Origin: Ruegeria halocynthiae
GTDB lineage: Bacteria; Pseudomonadota; Alphaproteobacteria; Rhodobacterales; Rhodobacteraceae
Assembly: GCF_900106805.1 (NCBI RefSeq)
Contig: NZ_FNNP01000005.1
Coordinates: 62,001 to 126,000, forward strand
DNA: 64,000 bases
Direction of reading: 5' to 3'
A model generated the notes under the pieces. It ran no database searches. It saw only the letters and a program-made list of their open reading frames with translations, and was not told the DNA's origin. The position numbers were made by a program, and so were the translations under genes. Below are positions 1-8,377 of the stretch, piece by piece (positions within the stretch are counted from its first letter, which is position 1; each line of letters starts with the position of its first letter).

Positions 1-956
1 GTGAAAAAGCCATGAACTGGCAGGGCAATAGCCAAGGTTTGTTCAGTCATAAACCACTGCGCATATACTGCTCGTCCGAGGTGCATACATCGATCGACCG
101 CGCCATATGGGTTGCCGGCATCGGACAGGACAATCTGATACGCATTCCGGTTCAAGGCGACTGGCGCGGGATGAACCCGGAATCACTGGAAGCAGCGATT
201 CAAGTCGATTTAGACTCTGGGTATCAACCAACCGGTGTTATTCTGTGTGTGGGAGGAACTGGAACCGGCGCAACCGATCCGGTAGATCGCTGCCTTGAGA
301 TTGCGCGGAAGTACGGGCTCTATACCCATGTCGATGCCGCATGGGCAGGGTCGGCAATGATCTGTCCCGAGTATCGCCATTACTGGCCCGGAATCGATCA
401 GGCCGACAGCATTGTCTTCAACCCGCACAAGTGGCTGGGCGTCCAATTTGACTGTTGCGCGCATTTTCTGAAAGACCCCGATGATCTGGTCCGCACACTG
501 GCAATCAGCCCCGAATATCTGAAGACCCACGGCAAGGATGGCATCATCAATTACTCGGAATGGTCAGTGCCGCTGGGCCGCCGCTTCCGTGCGCTGAAAC
601 TGTGGTTTGTCATCCGCACCTATGGGCTAGAGGGGCTCCGCCAACGGCTGCGCAATCACGTCAACTGGTCGGTCGCGCTGCATGATCGGCTGGCGGCCGA
701 ACCAGATTTCCGGATCGTCACGCCACCGATGTGGTCGCTATGGACCTTCCGATATGAGCCGGACGGCGCCGTCGATTTGGATGACCTCAACCTGCGACTC
801 GTGAATGCAATCAACGATGACGGCCGAATATACCTGACCCAGACCCGCGTGGATGGAGATCTGGTGATCCGTTTTCAGGCTGGTCAATTCGAAACCACAG
901 AACAAGACGTCATGATGGCATATGACGTGATCACCGAGATCGCACGCGGGATTTAA
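1..956 (+). CDS. PLP-dependent group II decarboxylase (aromatic-L-amino-acid decarboxylase family), 5' end outside window
   Basis: This is the C-terminal two thirds of a fold-type I pyridoxal-phosphate enzyme of the group II (Glu/DOPA/Trp) decarboxylase family. The motif FNPHKWLG holds the PLP-binding lysine at bases 429-431, and HVDAAWAG upstream is the conserved Asp segment that contacts the PLP ring nitrogen. The frame is open from base 3, before the ATG at base 12, and family members have about 150 more N-terminal residues, so ATG 12 is internal and the true start lies left of the window. The stop overlaps the end of the convergent DUF3095 gene by four bases. The substrate (an aromatic amino acid, another amino acid or a related amine precursor) cannot be decided from sequence. 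Confidence 0.9.
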   Translation, partial: EKAMNWQGNSQGLFSHKPLRIYCSSEVHTSIDRAIWVAGIGQDNLIRIPVQGDWRGMNPESLEAAIQVDLDSGYQPTGVILCVGGTGTGATDPVDRCLEIARKYGLYTHVDAAWAGSAMICPEYRHYWPGIDQADSIVFNPHKWLGVQFDCCAHFLKDPDDLVRTLAISPEYLKTHGKDGIINYSEWSVPLGRRFRALKLWFVIRTYGLEGLRQRLRNHVNWSVALHDRLAAEPDFRIVTPPMWSLWTFRYEPDGAVDLDDLNLRLVNAINDDGRIYLTQTRVDGDLVIRFQAGQFETTEQDVMMAYDVITEIARGI

Positions 957-2095
957 GCCCGCATTGCCGCCGCGGCCTGAGTGTAACCGCCCGAGGCTCC
1001 GTCGACGAAATGTACGTGATCGTCGCGCGTGGCCGAGGGCACAAAGCAGGTCATCATAGCTTCTTGCTGGGCGTGCAGGCCATATCGGATTTTGCCCTGC
1101 GCCTGTGCCTGTTCCAACATTCGGGTGATCTGCTCCAAGGTGGCCGGATCACAATCCAACGTCATTTTCAGCCCGTCATCGAACTTGCGGAAATCAGCGT
1201 TTCGGCTGACCATCTCTTTGTAGTGGTTGGGTTCGAACTGCCCCAGGCGTATCCCGGTTTTGAACAGCAACCCAATCAACATATTGCCAATTGTAAGCCG
1301 TATCTTCTGGACAATCAGATTGCGCCCGGCGCGTGAAACATGGGCGTCGATATCAACGCCTGGCGGGGGCCAACGCATCGGCGGACCTTTTGAAGGTACC
1401 GGGTGACCGGCGCGCTCCAACCCCTCGGCCGCTGACAGAACGGATTGGGCCAGAGCGGAGAAATCTGCCTCACTCGCCTCAGATGTTGGTTGAATCACCA
1501 AAGATACGATCTGACCATGACGGGCCGGACTATTGGACCAGCGACAGGACAGACCGGTCAGATCGGGTTGCGCGTCAGGTCCGGCCTGTTGAATGATAAA
1601 GTGCCCTGATTTCATCTGCGCTTCGGCCCAGGCCAAACCACCGCCCGTAAACATCGCATAGTCAACACCGCTGGATGGAGCGTAGCGGGCGACCCGCAAA
1701 TCGCGCCCCCCGGCGCGGATATCTACTACGGAAACCAGCGCCGCGCGCAGTGTGATGGCGAATTCTGATTCGGCCCAATTTTGTAGAGACGCCAACGTTT
1801 CTCTTGCGGTTTCTGCATCCTGCCCCGGCACCACAAATCCAGCACCATCGCCGCCGAAGACATAGGGGAATACCCGCCCGCCCAGCGCATTAATCATGCC
1901 TGATATTACCGCGGCCCCAACCATGTTGACGGTCTTGTATCGCCCACGCGCGACTTCTCCGGTCGAGTCCACGATATCTGCCACCCCCAAAAACCATGTA
2001 TCAGGCAGAGGTGTGAACTGGGCGGGATCGCTGAGGCGCAGGAAGTTGTCCGAAATTGGAACAGAATCATAAAACTCAAGGTCCGAAGGGGGCAT
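953..2095 (-). CDS. DUF3095 family protein with nucleotide-cyclase-like motifs
   Basis: A 380-residue soluble protein that I recognise as DUF3095, a family of unknown function found in alphaproteobacteria and cyanobacteria. Residues 35-90 look like a class III cyclase or GGDEF palm: GVADIVDSTG gives Asp40 and Asp43 where cyclases hold the first metal ligand, and FGGDGAGF at 80-87 sits where GGDEF or cyclase strands carry the second acidic residue. The C-terminal half has no motif I recognise. It has no signal peptide or membrane segment. It is divergent from the MFS transporter across 144 bp, which must hold both promoters, and convergent with the decarboxylase. Catalytic activity is inference only. 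Confidence 0.8.
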   Translation of the reverse strand: MPPSDLEFYDSVPISDNFLRLSDPAQFTPLPDTWFLGVADIVDSTGEVARGRYKTVNMVGAAVISGMINALGGRVFPYVFGGDGAGFVVPGQDAETARETLASLQNWAESEFAITLRAALVSVVDIRAGGRDLRVARYAPSSGVDYAMFTGGGLAWAEAQMKSGHFIIQQAGPDAQPDLTGLSCRWSNSPARHGQIVSLVIQPTSEASEADFSALAQSVLSAAEGLERAGHPVPSKGPPMRWPPPGVDIDAHVSRAGRNLIVQKIRLTIGNMLIGLLFKTGIRLGQFEPNHYKEMVSRNADFRKFDDGLKMTLDCDPATLEQITRMLEQAQAQGKIRYGLHAQQEAMMTCFVPSATRDDHVHFVDGASGGYTQAAAAMRA

Positions 2096-2239
2096 GTTGC
2101 TCTCTGAAAATGCTAAAACTGATCAGAAGATAGCCCAATTGTTGAGGATGTCTGCCCCTATCAAATGTCTGGTGCGCTTGTGCAGGCCCAATCGACGTGC
2201 CAAGCATCGCATCAAGGCATTCGGGCGAAGGGGCAGAAG

Positions 2240-3412
2240 ATGCAGGCAGGGTTGGTGGTATTGTGTCTGGCCTATGTGCTCAGCCAGTTTTTCCGCGCCT
2301 TTCTGGCCGTACTGACCACTGATCTGGGCAGCGATATCGGCGCATCGCCCGAAGATCTGGCCTTTGCCTCGGGCCTTTGGTTTCTGATCTTTGCGGCAAT
2401 GCAAATCCCGGTGGGGTGGGCGCTGGATCGGATCGGCCCAAGGCGCAGCACTGCCGCGCTGTTGCTGATCGGCGGCGGGGGCGGAGCGGCGCTGTTCGCC
2501 ATGGCAACAACTCCGTTCCATGTGGCACTGGCTATGGCGTTGATCGGGGTCGGATGCTCACCCGTTCTGATGGCGTCTTATTATATCTTTGCCCGAGAGT
2601 TTCCACCTGCGAAATTCGCCACGCTGGCTGCTGTGATGCTGGGCGTGGGCTCAGTCGGCAATTTGGTGGCGTCCTACCCCACGGCGCTCGCGGTCGAGCT
2701 GATGGGCTGGCGTACCACGCTGGCCGGGCTGGCGGTTGTCTCGGCGATTGTCGCAACTGGCATCTGGCTGACGGTGCATGATCCCAAGCGGGTCGAGACC
2801 GCGCACAAGGGGTCACTTTTGGACCTTCTGAAGGAACCCGCCCTGTGGACGATCCTACCGCTGATGCTGGTGGCATATGCCCCCTCGGCAGCCCTGCGCG
2901 GACTTTGGGCGGGGCCTTACTTGCGCGATGTCTTTGACCTCAGCACGACACAGATCGGGCAGGCAACACTGATCATGGGCGCCGCTATGATTGCGGGAAC
3001 CTTTGCCTATGGGCCTTTGGATCGCATCCTGAACACGCGCAAATGGGTGATCTTTGGCGGTAACGCGCTGGGAGCGGCGGCTTTGGGATTGCTATGCTTG
3101 TGGATCGATGGCGGCGTCTGGATATCGGTTCTTCTTCTGGCGATCATTGGGTTTCTGGGCGCCAGCTTTCCGGTCATCATGGCCCATGGGCGGGCTTTTA
3201 TCCCGGCGCATCTGGTCGGGCGCGGCGTCACTTTGCTGAACCTGTTTGGCATTGGCGGGGTCGGACTGGCGCAATTTGCCACCGGACGCATCCACGCGGC
3301 CAGCATCGAAATCAGCCCAACGGCACCATATTCAGCAATTTTTGCGTTTTTCGCTGTCACTCTTGCTATTGGCTGCGTGATCTATCTATTCAGTCGGGAC
3401 AGCGTGGACTAA
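2240..3412 (+). CDS. MFS transporter
   Basis: A major facilitator superfamily permease of 390 residues with about 12 hydrophobic segments and the cytoplasmic loop 2-3 motif in the form GWALDRIGPRRS. ATG 2240 is chosen because an AAGGGG ribosome site lies six bases upstream and the membrane segment LVVLCLAYVLSQFF follows at once. An in-frame ATG at 2165 would add 25 polar residues without homology value. The substrate is not predictable: the family includes sugar, nitrate, drug and organic-acid carriers. The next gene, a glycosyltransferase, starts 17 bp downstream and is probably cotranscribed. Confidence 0.88.
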   Translation: MQAGLVVLCLAYVLSQFFRAFLAVLTTDLGSDIGASPEDLAFASGLWFLIFAAMQIPVGWALDRIGPRRSTAALLLIGGGGGAALFAMATTPFHVALAMALIGVGCSPVLMASYYIFAREFPPAKFATLAAVMLGVGSVGNLVASYPTALAVELMGWRTTLAGLAVVSAIVATGIWLTVHDPKRVETAHKGSLLDLLKEPALWTILPLMLVAYAPSAALRGLWAGPYLRDVFDLSTTQIGQATLIMGAAMIAGTFAYGPLDRILNTRKWVIFGGNALGAAALGLLCLWIDGGVWISVLLLAIIGFLGASFPVIMAHGRAFIPAHLVGRGVTLLNLFGIGGVGLAQFATGRIHAASIEISPTAPYSAIFAFFAVTLAIGCVIYLFSRDSVD

Positions 3413-3429
3413 GGGACCGGAGGCCGCCC

Positions 3430-4464
3430 GTGCAGGACATTGAGGTGATTGCGCCCAATCTGAAACATTCCCTGTCGGGCGTGACAACCACGGTGATCCG
3501 GCTGTTGCCGATCCAGGACAAAATGATCGGTATACGCGCCACTGGCCCCGGCCTGCCGGATGAATTACCCCATATCAGACTCTGGAAACTGTTGTTGCTG
3601 CCCAATCGCAAACGGGTCTGGCACGCGCGTCGAAATACTGAGATGCTGATGGGCCTGTTCCTGCGCACGGTGTTCCGGCGCAACTACAAACTGCTGTTCA
3701 CCTCCGCCGCGCAGCGGGATCATTCCGGGTTCACAAAACGGCTGATCCGTAAAATGGACGCGCTGATTGCGACGACGCCTCAGGCGGCCTCGTTTCTTGA
3801 ACATCCCGCAACGGTCATAATGCATGGTGTGAATACCGAGCTGTTCCACCCGTCTGAGGACAAGCAAGCCCTGCGTCAGAAGCTGGGCCTGCCCGAGGGT
3901 GTGCTGATCGGATGTTTTGGCCGCATCCGCCCTCAGAAAGGGGTCGATCTGTTGGTTGAGGCCGCGCTAAAGGTTCTGCCCAATCATGCGGACGCCCATG
4001 TGATCTTCACCGGCCGCGCCACCAAAGAATTCGAAGCATTTCAGACCGAACAAGAACAAAAGTTGCAAGACGCAGGTCTTGGCGACCGTGTTCATTTTCT
4101 GGGTGAGCGTCCCTGGGAAGAAATCGTCGAAACCTACCGCGCGCTTGACCTGTTCGTCGCCCCCGCCCGCCACGAAGGATTCGGCCTGACCCCGATCGAG
4201 GCGATGGCCTCGGGCGTGCCGGCCATTGCTTGTCACGGGGTCGGCGCGTTCAGTGCGCAAATCAAAGATGGCGAAACCGGGCGGCTGGTCGAAAAAGACA
4301 ACGCAGCAGCGTTGGCCGGGGCGTTGGAGGACATGCTGCAGGACCGCGCCGCGCTCGCCGCTGCAGGGCAGGTGGCGCGCGCGCATGTCGAACAAAACTT
4401 TCGAATCGAAGGTGAGGCGCAGGCGATTGTGAAGGTCTATCGACACCTTCTGGACGAAGGCTAG
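3430..4464 (+). CDS. GT4-family glycosyltransferase, LPS-core mannosyltransferase (LpcC/LpsB)-like
   Basis: A 344-residue GT-B fold glycosyltransferase of family 4. The C-terminal nucleotide-sugar domain has the E-x7-E signature as EGFGLTPIEAMASGVP, and CFGRIRPQKGVDLLVEA begins the domain linker. The EGFGLTPxEAMASG form and the overall length match rhizobial LPS-core mannosyltransferases LpcC/LpsB, so transfer of mannose or another hexose onto lipopolysaccharide core is likely but not proven. The start is GTG 3430, six bases after GGAGG at 3419-3423. It follows the MFS gene by 17 bp. No polysaccharide genes are adjacent; the window's glycan cluster is 40 kb away. Confidence 0.85.
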   Translation: MQDIEVIAPNLKHSLSGVTTTVIRLLPIQDKMIGIRATGPGLPDELPHIRLWKLLLLPNRKRVWHARRNTEMLMGLFLRTVFRRNYKLLFTSAAQRDHSGFTKRLIRKMDALIATTPQAASFLEHPATVIMHGVNTELFHPSEDKQALRQKLGLPEGVLIGCFGRIRPQKGVDLLVEAALKVLPNHADAHVIFTGRATKEFEAFQTEQEQKLQDAGLGDRVHFLGERPWEEIVETYRALDLFVAPARHEGFGLTPIEAMASGVPAIACHGVGAFSAQIKDGETGRLVEKDNAAALAGALEDMLQDRAALAAAGQVARAHVEQNFRIEGEAQAIVKVYRHLLDEG

Positions 4465-4575
4465 CGCCTGCAACCGTGACAAATCGGTGTGGGCAGGTGA
4501 ATTAAAGCCCGAAAGCCCTTTTTTCTTTGCCGCAACGCAGCTATGAACGCGCGTCCTTAACTTTGGAGACATGAA

Positions 4576-5598
4576 ATGGGCTATCGCGTCGTAGTCGTCG
4601 GCGCCACGGGTAACGTGGGCCGCGAAATGCTGAACATCCTGGCAGAACGCCAGTTCCCTGTCGATGAACTTGCAGCACTTGCAAGCCGTCGTTCGCTGGG
4701 TACCGAGGTGACTTTTGGCGACAAGACACTCACGACCAAAGACCTGGACACGTTCGATTTCACCGGCTGGGACATGGCGCTGTTTGCCGTGGGCTCTGAG
4801 GCCACTAAAGTCTACGCCCCCAAGGCGGCCAAGGCTGGCTGCGTGGTGATCGATAACTCATCGCTTTATCGCTATGATCCGGACATTCCGCTGATCGTGC
4901 CGGAATGTAACCCCGAGGCGATCCATGGCTACAAGAACAAGAACATCATCGCCAACCCCAACTGCTCGACCGCGCAGATGGTTGTCGCGCTGAAGCCGCT
5001 GCATGATCGCGCACGCATCAAGCGCGTTGTTGTGTCAACCTATCAGTCAGTGTCGGGTTCCGGCAAAGAGGGCATGGATGAACTTTGGGATCAGACCAAA
5101 GCCATCTACAACCCCACCACGGACGTGCCGCCGAAGAAGTTCCAGAAACAGATCGCCTTCAACGTCATTCCGCAGATCGACGTCTTCATGGAAGACGGCT
5201 CGACCAAGGAAGAGTGGAAGATGGTTGTCGAGACCAAAAAGATCGTCGACCCGTCGATCAAGGTCACCGCAACCTGCGTCCGCGTACCGGTATTCGTCGG
5301 CCACTCTGAGGCCGTGAATATCGAGTTCGAAGAATTCCTGGACGAAGACGAAGCCCGCGACATCCTGCGCGAAGCACCTGGCATCATGGTGATCGACAAG
5401 CGCGAGGATGGTGGCTACGTCTCACCCATCGAATGCGCGGGCGATTTCGCCACCTTCATCAGCCGCATCCGTCAGGATTCGACCATCGAGAATGGTATCA
5501 ACCTGTGGTGTGTCAGCGACAATCTGCGCAAGGGCGCCGCCCTGAACGCGGTACAGATCGCTGAACTTCTAGGCCGTGAGGTTTTGAAGAAGGGTTAA
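4576..5598 (+). CDS. asd: Aspartate-semialdehyde dehydrogenase
   Basis: A 340-residue NADPH-dependent enzyme that reduces L-aspartyl phosphate to aspartate semialdehyde, the branch point to lysine/diaminopimelate, threonine and methionine. The Rossmann motif VVVVGATGNVGREML is at the N-terminus, the catalytic Cys lies in NPNCSTAQM, and YQSVSGSGKEGMDEL is the typical substrate-site segment. Length is normal. The start is ATG 4576 with GGAGA at 4565-4569. The ATG at 4571 is in another frame and stops after seven codons. It is monocistronic to judge from the 111-bp upstream gap and the intrinsic terminator just downstream. Confidence 0.97.
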   Translation: MGYRVVVVGATGNVGREMLNILAERQFPVDELAALASRRSLGTEVTFGDKTLTTKDLDTFDFTGWDMALFAVGSEATKVYAPKAAKAGCVVIDNSSLYRYDPDIPLIVPECNPEAIHGYKNKNIIANPNCSTAQMVVALKPLHDRARIKRVVVSTYQSVSGSGKEGMDELWDQTKAIYNPTTDVPPKKFQKQIAFNVIPQIDVFMEDGSTKEEWKMVVETKKIVDPSIKVTATCVRVPVFVGHSEAVNIEFEEFLDEDEARDILREAPGIMVIDKREDGGYVSPIECAGDFATFISRIRQDSTIENGINLWCVSDNLRKGAALNAVQIAELLGREVLKKG

Positions 5599-5624
5599 GG
5601 CCCGAACCGTAATCTCTGGCTGAG

Positions 5625-5663
5625 TAAACCCCGCTGCACCGCCAGTGGGGTTTATTGTTTTGT
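5625..5663 (+). terminator. Intrinsic terminator of asd
   Basis: A 12-bp stem (5625-5636 with 5643-5654, one G-U pair) closes a six-base loop and is followed by TTGTTTTGT. It starts 27 bases after the asd stop codon, a standard Rho-independent arrangement. Confidence 0.9.
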
Positions 5664-5791
5664 CGATAGGCGGAGTGTTCGGAGCGCACAATAACCCTTC
5701 TCTGCATTCGCAACGCCCAGCACTAGAAACAGCGGCATTGCGGACAAAGCCGCCATTCACCTGTAATGCTTGATGTCTGTTTTTGGAGAGC

Positions 5792-6376
5792 TCACCTAGG
5801 AAGTAGTAGTTCCCCATTCTCCAGTTGTTCTTCCAACTCTGGCCGAAAATAAACCTCTGCCTGTTGTTCTTCGCCCCGACATGCTCCGATCCACTCACCA
5901 CTGTACCTTTGTAGCGCGTCGCTAATGAACGATACGGCAGTGCTCTGCTGCTTCTTTGATGAAAACCCTCGGTCGATGGCGATGGGATCATATCCGCTAG
6001 AAGGATCGAAGTGGGCTTCCCCCAGTGACCTGTAGCCATTTGTTAATTGAGAACGATAGATCGGTATACCGAGCGATCCTATGACCCAAGTTGTTGAATA
6101 CTTTGGACCTCGATAGACGCTGGGCGGGAAGGGCCTGCCATTCTTTTGGGCAATCTGCATCCTTATACCGTCGATCTCTATGTAGACGAACATAACACTG
6201 TCCATCCCCCGGTTTGCATCGATGAACCGAATTGAGGTCGTTGGATCATTGGTTACAATCGCCCCGGAAAAATAGTCGTACCAGAAATTCAGCCCAATAG
6301 AGGATCGGTAAACACGAGGCTTGCACTCAAGTTTCACATTCGGATCAGGTACGCGCCTGCTAGAAGTTTGTGTCAA
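5792..6376 (-). CDS. Hypothetical protein, lower-GC orphan gene
   Basis: A reading frame of up to 194 residues that I do not recognise. It contains many aromatic and polar residues (GLNFWYDYFSG, RFIDANRGMDSVMF) and ends in an acidic tail (RPELEEQLENGELLLPR). There is no signal peptide or clear membrane helix. Its base composition is visibly more AT-rich and its codon use less biased than both neighbours, which suggests recent acquisition. The frame is bounded upstream by a stop codon next to the TTG at 6376, so the only long starts are that TTG or a GTG 14 codons in. There is no good ribosome site, so the start is uncertain and the gene could be decayed. Confidence 0.55.
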   Translation of the reverse strand: MTQTSSRRVPDPNVKLECKPRVYRSSIGLNFWYDYFSGAIVTNDPTTSIRFIDANRGMDSVMFVYIEIDGIRMQIAQKNGRPFPPSVYRGPKYSTTWVIGSLGIPIYRSQLTNGYRSLGEAHFDPSSGYDPIAIDRGFSSKKQQSTAVSFISDALQRYSGEWIGACRGEEQQAEVYFRPELEEQLENGELLLPR

Positions 6377-6492
6377 CTAATCCACCGAATTTGCTTATTA
6401 ACACATTCGTTCTAGCAGACATATGCGCCTAGCGCAGCACAAGTAGTTCGGGCTCAAAGCAGACATCGAAGAGATACTCACAATCTGCTGTT

Positions 6493-7029
6493 TCACCCCT
6501 GCCCCTCGACCAATGCCTTGAGGTTTTCCAAGCCGCGCTCATAATCAGCGCCCACCCATTTATCCATCATCAAACCCATCCAGCGGGACATGGGGTTCAT
6601 GCCCAGTTCCGAGACGAAGCCCCACGTCACCTGGGTACCCGAGCCTTCGGATTGCAACTGGAACGAGGCGACGGCAGTACCCATGGGACCAAAATCCAGT
6701 GCGGTTCTGACGGATTGATCCGGGTTGCTTTCGATAATTTCCTGTGTGCCGGTGCCCACCTGCGGGTTCTCAGAACTCCAACTCAGCGTATTTCCGACCC
6801 CGGCATCCGGGCCAGTATAACTAAGCTTGGTTTCCGGGTCGCGCGACAGCCAGGGTGACCATTTCTCGGTCTCTTGCATCGAGTTCACATAAGGAAAAAT
6901 CGCAGCAGCAGGGGCGTCGATGGTGATGCTGCGCGATACCTCGGCCTTGCCGGGCAGAAGATAAGAGACCCCGACAAGCGCCAGAACAATCACAATCAGG
7001 ATGACAAAAATACGTTTAATCAATCGCAT
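6493..7029 (-). CDS. SRPBCC (START/Bet v1-like) family protein, membrane-anchored
   Basis: A 178-residue protein with one N-terminal membrane segment (about residues 5-26, VILIVIVLALVGVSYLLP) followed by an SRPBCC or polyketide-cyclase-type domain: SRSITIDAPAAAIFPYVNS and EKWSPWLSRDP are typical of its first strand and helix. The family binds hydrophobic ligands in a deep cavity, but no ligand is known here. It is probably tethered to the inner membrane and faces the periplasm. It lies downstream of the carbonic anhydrase terminator, so it needs its own promoter in 7030-7066. Confidence 0.8.
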   Translation of the reverse strand: MRLIKRIFVILIVIVLALVGVSYLLPGKAEVSRSITIDAPAAAIFPYVNSMQETEKWSPWLSRDPETKLSYTGPDAGVGNTLSWSSENPQVGTGTQEIIESNPDQSVRTALDFGPMGTAVASFQLQSEGSGTQVTWGFVSELGMNPMSRWMGLMMDKWVGADYERGLENLKALVEGQG

Positions 7030-7066
7030 GGGTCCAATCCGATTCCAACCAAGTCACTCGGATCAT

Positions 7067-7107
7067 AACAAAAATGGCGCGAAATCAGAAACCTGATCCG
7101 CGCCATT
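7067..7107 (-). terminator. Intrinsic terminator of carbonic anhydrase gene
   Basis: A perfect 9-bp stem (7099-7107 with 7073-7081) contains an inner 5-bp ATCAG/CTGAT helix and is followed on the minus strand by a T-rich run (TTTTTGTT). It lies 24 bases past the stop of the carbonic anhydrase gene. Confidence 0.88.
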
Positions 7108-7130
7108 ATGTAATTCTCTGCCCGATTCCG

Positions 7131-7781
7131 TCAGACTTCAGAAAATTTACCTTCTTTCGGATCATAACACTGCAGACCGCCTTCGCCGATATCAGTCCAT
7201 AGCCCATGCAGGCTGAGCGATCCTGCCTCAACGGCGGAAGACACAAACGGGAAGGTCATCAGATTCTCAAGCGAGGCCACAACGGCCTGACGTTCGAGCT
7301 GACGGGCCTGATCGGTGCTGTCTTCGACATCGGCGACCAGATCAAACTTTGGCTTTAGGATATCCATCCAACGGCCGACAAAGCTCTCTTTTGCTTCCAG
7401 CTGTGGGGCCTGACCTTTGCACATATCGATACAGCCCTGCACACCCCCACACTGGGAATGACCCAGCACGATCAGATGGGCAACTTTCAGGGCAGTCACC
7501 GCGTATTCGATGGCGGCACTGGTGCCGTGGTGATCCCCGTCCGGCGCGTAGGGCGGCACCAGATTGGCGATGTTGCGATGAATGAAGAACTCACCCTGAT
7601 CGGCGCCGAAGATCGAGGTTACATGCACCCGGCTGTCACAGCATGAAATGACCATCGCACGGGGGCGTTGCCCTTCGGTCGCCAGACGCCGGTACCAGAC
7701 TTGATTTTCGGAATAGGTCGTTGCCTTCCAGCCATGGTACCGTTTGACCAAGTAGTTCGGCAAAGGTTTGGCAAAGTTCAT
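7131..7781 (-). CDS. Beta-class carbonic anhydrase
   Basis: A zinc enzyme of 216 residues interconverting CO2 and bicarbonate. Zinc ligands are Cys47 in ISCCDSR, His108 and Cys111 in GHSQCGG, with the Asp49-Arg51 dyad typical of the beta class. The frame is open further upstream, to 7919, but AGGGG at 7789-7793 is seven bases before ATG 7781 and only one base before ATG 7787, so MNFAKPLPNYL is taken as the N-terminus. The cytoplasmic enzyme probably supplies bicarbonate for carboxylases. It has its own terminator and is divergent from the HPt-like gene. Confidence 0.95.
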   Translation of the reverse strand: MNFAKPLPNYLVKRYHGWKATTYSENQVWYRRLATEGQRPRAMVISCCDSRVHVTSIFGADQGEFFIHRNIANLVPPYAPDGDHHGTSAAIEYAVTALKVAHLIVLGHSQCGGVQGCIDMCKGQAPQLEAKESFVGRWMDILKPKFDLVADVEDSTDQARQLERQAVVASLENLMTFPFVSSAVEAGSLSLHGLWTDIGEGGLQCYDPKEGKFSEV

Positions 7782-7924
7782 TTTCATGCCCCTGTAAATT
7801 TGACTGGCTCGCTCTGTAACCCGAATTCGCACAAAATTCGAGACATTATCCCGCTGCACGGCAAGGAATTGCAAAGGTATTTCAGGACAGGGTTGCCACA
7901 TGCCGTGGGGGCATATCAATTGGG

Positions 7925-8314
7925 GTGAATGTGGTGGATAAGATAATCACGCTTGAACAAAAAGAATCCGTACGTCTGGACCCAGATCGGCTGAGCAGCC
8001 TGTACCATCAGCTCGGCGATACCAATGCGCAGGACGTGTTATGCCGCACTGTCGAGGAACTGGCGGTTCGCCTGTCCAACTGCGAACGGTTCTGGCGAAA
8101 ACGGGATTGGGTCGGACTGCGCAAATGTGCCAAATCACTAATCGCCATATCCGAGCAGGTCGGGATGACCGCACTGGCGCGTGTGGCCGGCGACGTGGCA
8201 CATACGGTCGATAGCGGGGATGCGGTGGCAACAGGGGCTACTCTCAGTCGCCTGATCCGGGTTGGAGAGCGGTCACTGACCGCCGTCTGGGATCAGCAGG
8301 ACCTGTCGGTCTGA
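7925..8314 (+). CDS. HPt-like four-helix protein lacking the phospho-acceptor histidine
   Basis: A small helical protein of 129 residues. Residues 41-120 follow the pattern of a histidine phosphotransfer domain (helix, central helix with A-x-S-L, then a G-x-x-x-L-A helix), but where HPt domains read H-S-L-K-G this protein reads K70-S-L-I-A, so the phosphorylatable His is replaced. Function is not established; it could be a phosphorylation-independent HPt-fold regulator or simply another helical bundle. Several GTG codons (7925, 7931, 7934) are possible starts. It is divergent from carbonic anhydrase and 63 bp before the aminopeptidase gene. Confidence 0.65.
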   Translation: MNVVDKIITLEQKESVRLDPDRLSSLYHQLGDTNAQDVLCRTVEELAVRLSNCERFWRKRDWVGLRKCAKSLIAISEQVGMTALARVAGDVAHTVDSGDAVATGATLSRLIRVGERSLTAVWDQQDLSV

Positions 8315-8377
8315 GGGGGGTTGCGGGTGCGCCGCAGACAGCTAGTCTGGGCGTAAGTTCAACCAGCCGAGACACGA

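Noticed and set aside
12..14. ATG at base 12 as start of the decarboxylase
   Set aside because: The frame is open before it and the family needs about 150 more residues, so the gene is truncated by the window.
4504..4525. Possible terminator before asd (AAAGCCC repeated, then T run)
   Set aside because: The two copies are direct repeats, not complementary, so no stem can form.
5569..6039. Alternative minus-strand frame overlapping asd and the orphan gene
   Set aside because: It runs into the asd 3' end and terminator and lacks any coherent motif; the 5792-6376 frame is cleaner.
7785..7919. Longer N-terminus for carbonic anhydrase
   Set aside because: The extra residues have no family likeness, and the ribosome site fits ATG 7781.
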